Source: Teratosphaeria epicoccoides
Taxonomy: Eukaryota > Ascomycota > Dothideomycetes > Mycosphaerellales > Teratosphaeriaceae
Direction: 5' to 3'
Assembly (NCBI GenBank): GCA_021401465.1
Contig: JADDMT010000014.1
Span: 248,001-312,000 of the forward strand
DNA: 64,000 bases
Positions 62,009 to 64,000 of the stretch are shown piece after piece. Below the pieces are notes generated by a model. The model was not told the origin of the DNA. It searched no databases and saw nothing but the letters and a program-made list of their open reading frames with translations. The translations under genes and the position numbers were made by a program. The number at the start of each line of letters is the position of its first letter. The first letter of the stretch is position 1.

Positions 62009-64000
62009 TCAACACCAGATTGCAAGACCCGCCCACGGGCCACAGCAGCCCCACAAGCAATCCTCCCTCGCCTGCAGCGCATATCTCTTGATCCTCGACG
62101 GCGAGCCCTGCGGGATATCCGGCAAATTCTTCTTTACGACCTCGCCAAACTGCGTTTCACAGGTTGAACGGATACGGCAAAGAGTCTTCAGAGCACCTTT
62201 CTGATCACCGTCCTTGACCTGAACCAGCATTTGGTCTAGGTCGTTGTCCATTACCGTCATGTAGTCGATGACGTCCTCTAAAATCCAGGGTGTAGGACAG
62301 CGCAGCCTCTTGTGCTCCGGATTCACGAGCTCTTCGACTGGCGCAACGTTCGCCAAGAAGGTCTTCAAGCCCATGGCGAACGTGTGGCTATTATCCTCAC
62401 TTTGGCCGTCCGCAGTGTTGCGGGCGCTGTACACCGCCTTCCTCATGTCCGAAAGGCCCGCCTTCGAGGCACCGACCGCCTGAGAAACCTGCGTGTAATT
62501 GACGTGGACGTCGCGGCCAGCTTCTCTAGAGAGAGTCTGGTCAAGCTGATTGACGGACTCTGCTGACGGCGCAGCTCGTCTGCCCAGTCCATCAACGCGT
62601 CTTAATGCTCGATCGGCTCTGCAAGGCTTGACCTTGGCAGCATCGTCATCGCCGTGCCACATGTCATCCCAGAAATCCTCGAAATTGTCCTTGCCATCAT
62701 GAAGCCGGTCTTCCAAGTCATGATTGGTGTCATGAAGCCAGTCCCCGAAGTCGGCTGTTGCACGCTGCTCCATCGAGTCGCATCGAGCATCGTGTCCGGC
62801 CACGAAGCGCTTGGCGACATCGATATTGGTCTTGTACTCCTTGAGCGCAGACGCAAACTTGCTTTCAGCGTCAGAGGATGACTCGTCGGAGACGGCCTCA
62901 GCCATAGTCTTGAAGGCACCGGTTGCAGCAACCACAGTATCATTCAGCTGCTGCGGCGGCGGGGTACGCTTGCTCACGGGGAGCTCAGGGATGACCTGCT
63001 GAATGACTTTGCGATGGGCCACGATGGCGCACAGCTGTCGGTGCACTGCCTTTTTGTTCCCAGTCGTTACACCGATAGAAACCTGACGCAGGCTTTCCTG
63101 AGCAGCTTCGATCATGTGCAGAGCTACGGGCAGGGAATGATCTTGTATGGGATCCATATGCACATCGCAGCCCTGGAATCGGCCGGGTGTCGAGAATTCC
63201 TTGATCTGATCGAAGCCACGCAAGAACGCACCCCAATATATATGTACGGCCAGGTCGTCCTGAGTCTGAAGCGCGGCGCTAAGGTTACTCAGATGGCTTT
63301 CAGTAGACTGGATGATGTTGTTGAGGCTGGAGAGCTTAGCATCGCTCAGGTAGGGACCAGCCGCGCGGACAAGCCTCTTGCTTTTCTCATCATGGTCGTC
63401 CTCGTCGTAGTCGTCAGTGTTCGAAAATATGCTGAGCGGTGCAAAATGGCCGGGATGTTCCTCAGGCGCCGACCGCCGACCATGGGTAGTGTAAGTGCCC
63501 TCAGCTGGAGAGACATACGCCTGGACAGAACCCATGAGGATGTCGTAGACTTGACAGAATTCCATTTCAGCCTGACGATTCTTCTCGTCGGTAACAAGGA
63601 GCGACACGAGGTTCAGACGCTCCTGTACCTGGCTTACAACATTCAACACGTCCGCCTTGGTCAGATCACCGTGCACGTCAGCAAAAGCCCGACCAAAGTC
63701 GCCAGTGCATTGGTAGTCGTCGTTCGCGTAGCGTCTGACACGCTTCATCGACTCGTTGAGCGTGCCGAAATTTGCTTGCATGGCTGTCTGGTTGTCACCA
63801 ACAACCGCGTTGCTGAAGGCTGTGAGGTCTGCAGCAGCGTCCGCGATGGCCGAGTTCAGCTTCTGCACCTGCTGATTGCCGAATCTAGATGTGGCCGCAC
63901 GACGTGCTGGCATGTCCGGAAAAAGGTAATGCTCCACCTCAGAGTTCAGCGCTATTGCGACTTCGCACAAGCCTTCCACAACCGCAGTCTTGTTGCTTGT
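62009..64000 (-). CDS. Repeat protein with dibasic (Kex2-type) sites, 5' end beyond the window
   Basis: The frame is open from the right edge (first codon ends at 64000) to TGA at 62009; 663 residues are visible and the start is outside. It holds at least five related units of about 120-160 residues, each helical by composition, with a cysteine after the second helix and another near the end (QCTGDF/EFCQVYD, GCDVHMD/RQLCAIV, ARCDSM/KPCRAD, LRCPTPWILED/TLCRIRSTC; the edge fragment has GLCEVAIALN). Units end in a pattern like FPDMPARR, IPELPVSKR or LPDIPQGSPSRIKR, and dibasic pairs sit near residues 33-34, 175-176, 208-209, 344-345 and 474-475. This suggests a secreted precursor cut by Kex2. 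The last unit ends DCLWGCCGPWAGLAIWC. No family recognised. Confidence 0.8.
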   Translation of the reverse strand, partial: TSNKTAVVEGLCEVAIALNSEVEHYLFPDMPARRAATSRFGNQQVQKLNSAIADAAADLTAFSNAVVGDNQTAMQANFGTLNESMKRVRRYANDDYQCTGDFGRAFADVHGDLTKADVLNVVSQVQERLNLVSLLVTDEKNRQAEMEFCQVYDILMGSVQAYVSPAEGTYTTHGRRSAPEEHPGHFAPLSIFSNTDDYDEDDHDEKSKRLVRAAGPYLSDAKLSSLNNIIQSTESHLSNLSAALQTQDDLAVHIYWGAFLRGFDQIKEFSTPGRFQGCDVHMDPIQDHSLPVALHMIEAAQESLRQVSIGVTTGNKKAVHRQLCAIVAHRKVIQQVIPELPVSKRTPPPQQLNDTVVAATGAFKTMAEAVSDESSSDAESKFASALKEYKTNIDVAKRFVAGHDARCDSMEQRATADFGDWLHDTNHDLEDRLHDGKDNFEDFWDDMWHGDDDAAKVKPCRADRALRRVDGLGRRAAPSAESVNQLDQTLSREAGRDVHVNYTQVSQAVGASKAGLSDMRKAVYSARNTADGQSEDNSHTFAMGLKTFLANVAPVEELVNPEHKRLRCPTPWILEDVIDYMTVMDNDLDQMLVQVKDGDQKGALKTLCRIRSTCETQFGEVVKKNLPDIPQGSPSRIKRYALQAREDCLWGCCGPWAGLAIWC

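Noticed and set aside
1..64000. Search by eye for CRISPR arrays, insertion sequences, rRNA and retrotransposon ends
   Set aside because: No array of spaced direct repeats, no paired terminal repeats and no conserved rRNA segments were seen.

Overview
The window reads as nuclear DNA of a filamentous ascomycete (Pezizomycotina; a Dothideomycete is my best guess, by inference only). The reasons are short introns (47-90 nt, mostly GT..AG with CTGAC-like branch sites), a Zn2Cys6 regulator, fungal-only families (Shg1/COMPASS, fungal arylsulfotransferase, fungal-type complex I 14 kDa subunit), small secreted cysteine-rich proteins and mitochondrial ribosomal proteins encoded in the nucleus. I see no bacterial operons, CRISPR, rRNA, convincing tRNA or intact transposon. 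Exon models below were built by hand from splice consensus and reading phase; all sum to whole codons.

Layout. 0-6.5 kb: mitoribosomal uL22m (minus) divergent from splicing factor PRP24 (plus). 6.5-10.8 kb: gene-poor, but hides a three-exon cysteine-rich secreted protein (8047-8465, minus). 10.8-18 kb: four-exon oxalate decarboxylase, a small CxxC protein, a secreted protein of unknown family, and a Zn2Cys6 transcription factor. 18-24 kb: gene-poor stretch, a gene broken by two single-base shifts (20095-21140), and a conserved-looking two-exon protein of unknown function. 25-31 kb: a tight housekeeping block with mL38 and uL4m head to head, then URM1 and ELP2 head to head. 31-40 kb: a possible broken F-box gene, a membrane protein with a 33-nt repeat, a low-complexity stretch, a Ser/Thr-rich surface protein with a likely frameshift, and a microbial-type PARG. 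40-47 kb: arylsulfotransferase, Gfo/Idh/MocA oxidoreductase and DNA topoisomerase III with an internal RGG-rich insert, all minus. 47-54 kb: two more small secreted cysteine-containing proteins flanking an M20 amidohydrolase, then a CofD-like protein. 54-62 kb: complex I 14 kDa subunit, Shg1-like COMPASS protein, F-box protein, amidohydrolase. 62-64 kb: a secreted-type repeat protein with dibasic sites between repeats, running off the right edge.

Two themes stand out. First, translation and mitochondrial genes are clustered: three mitoribosomal large-subunit proteins, one complex I subunit, and URM1 plus ELP2, which serve the two halves of wobble-uridine (mcm5s2U34) modification and share a promoter of about 200 bp. 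Second, there is a set of secreted products: three small cysteine-containing proteins found only after splicing, an oxalate decarboxylase, and a repeat protein that looks like a Kex2-processed precursor. The repeat protein and the two small proteins without recognised families are the best candidates for something undescribed.
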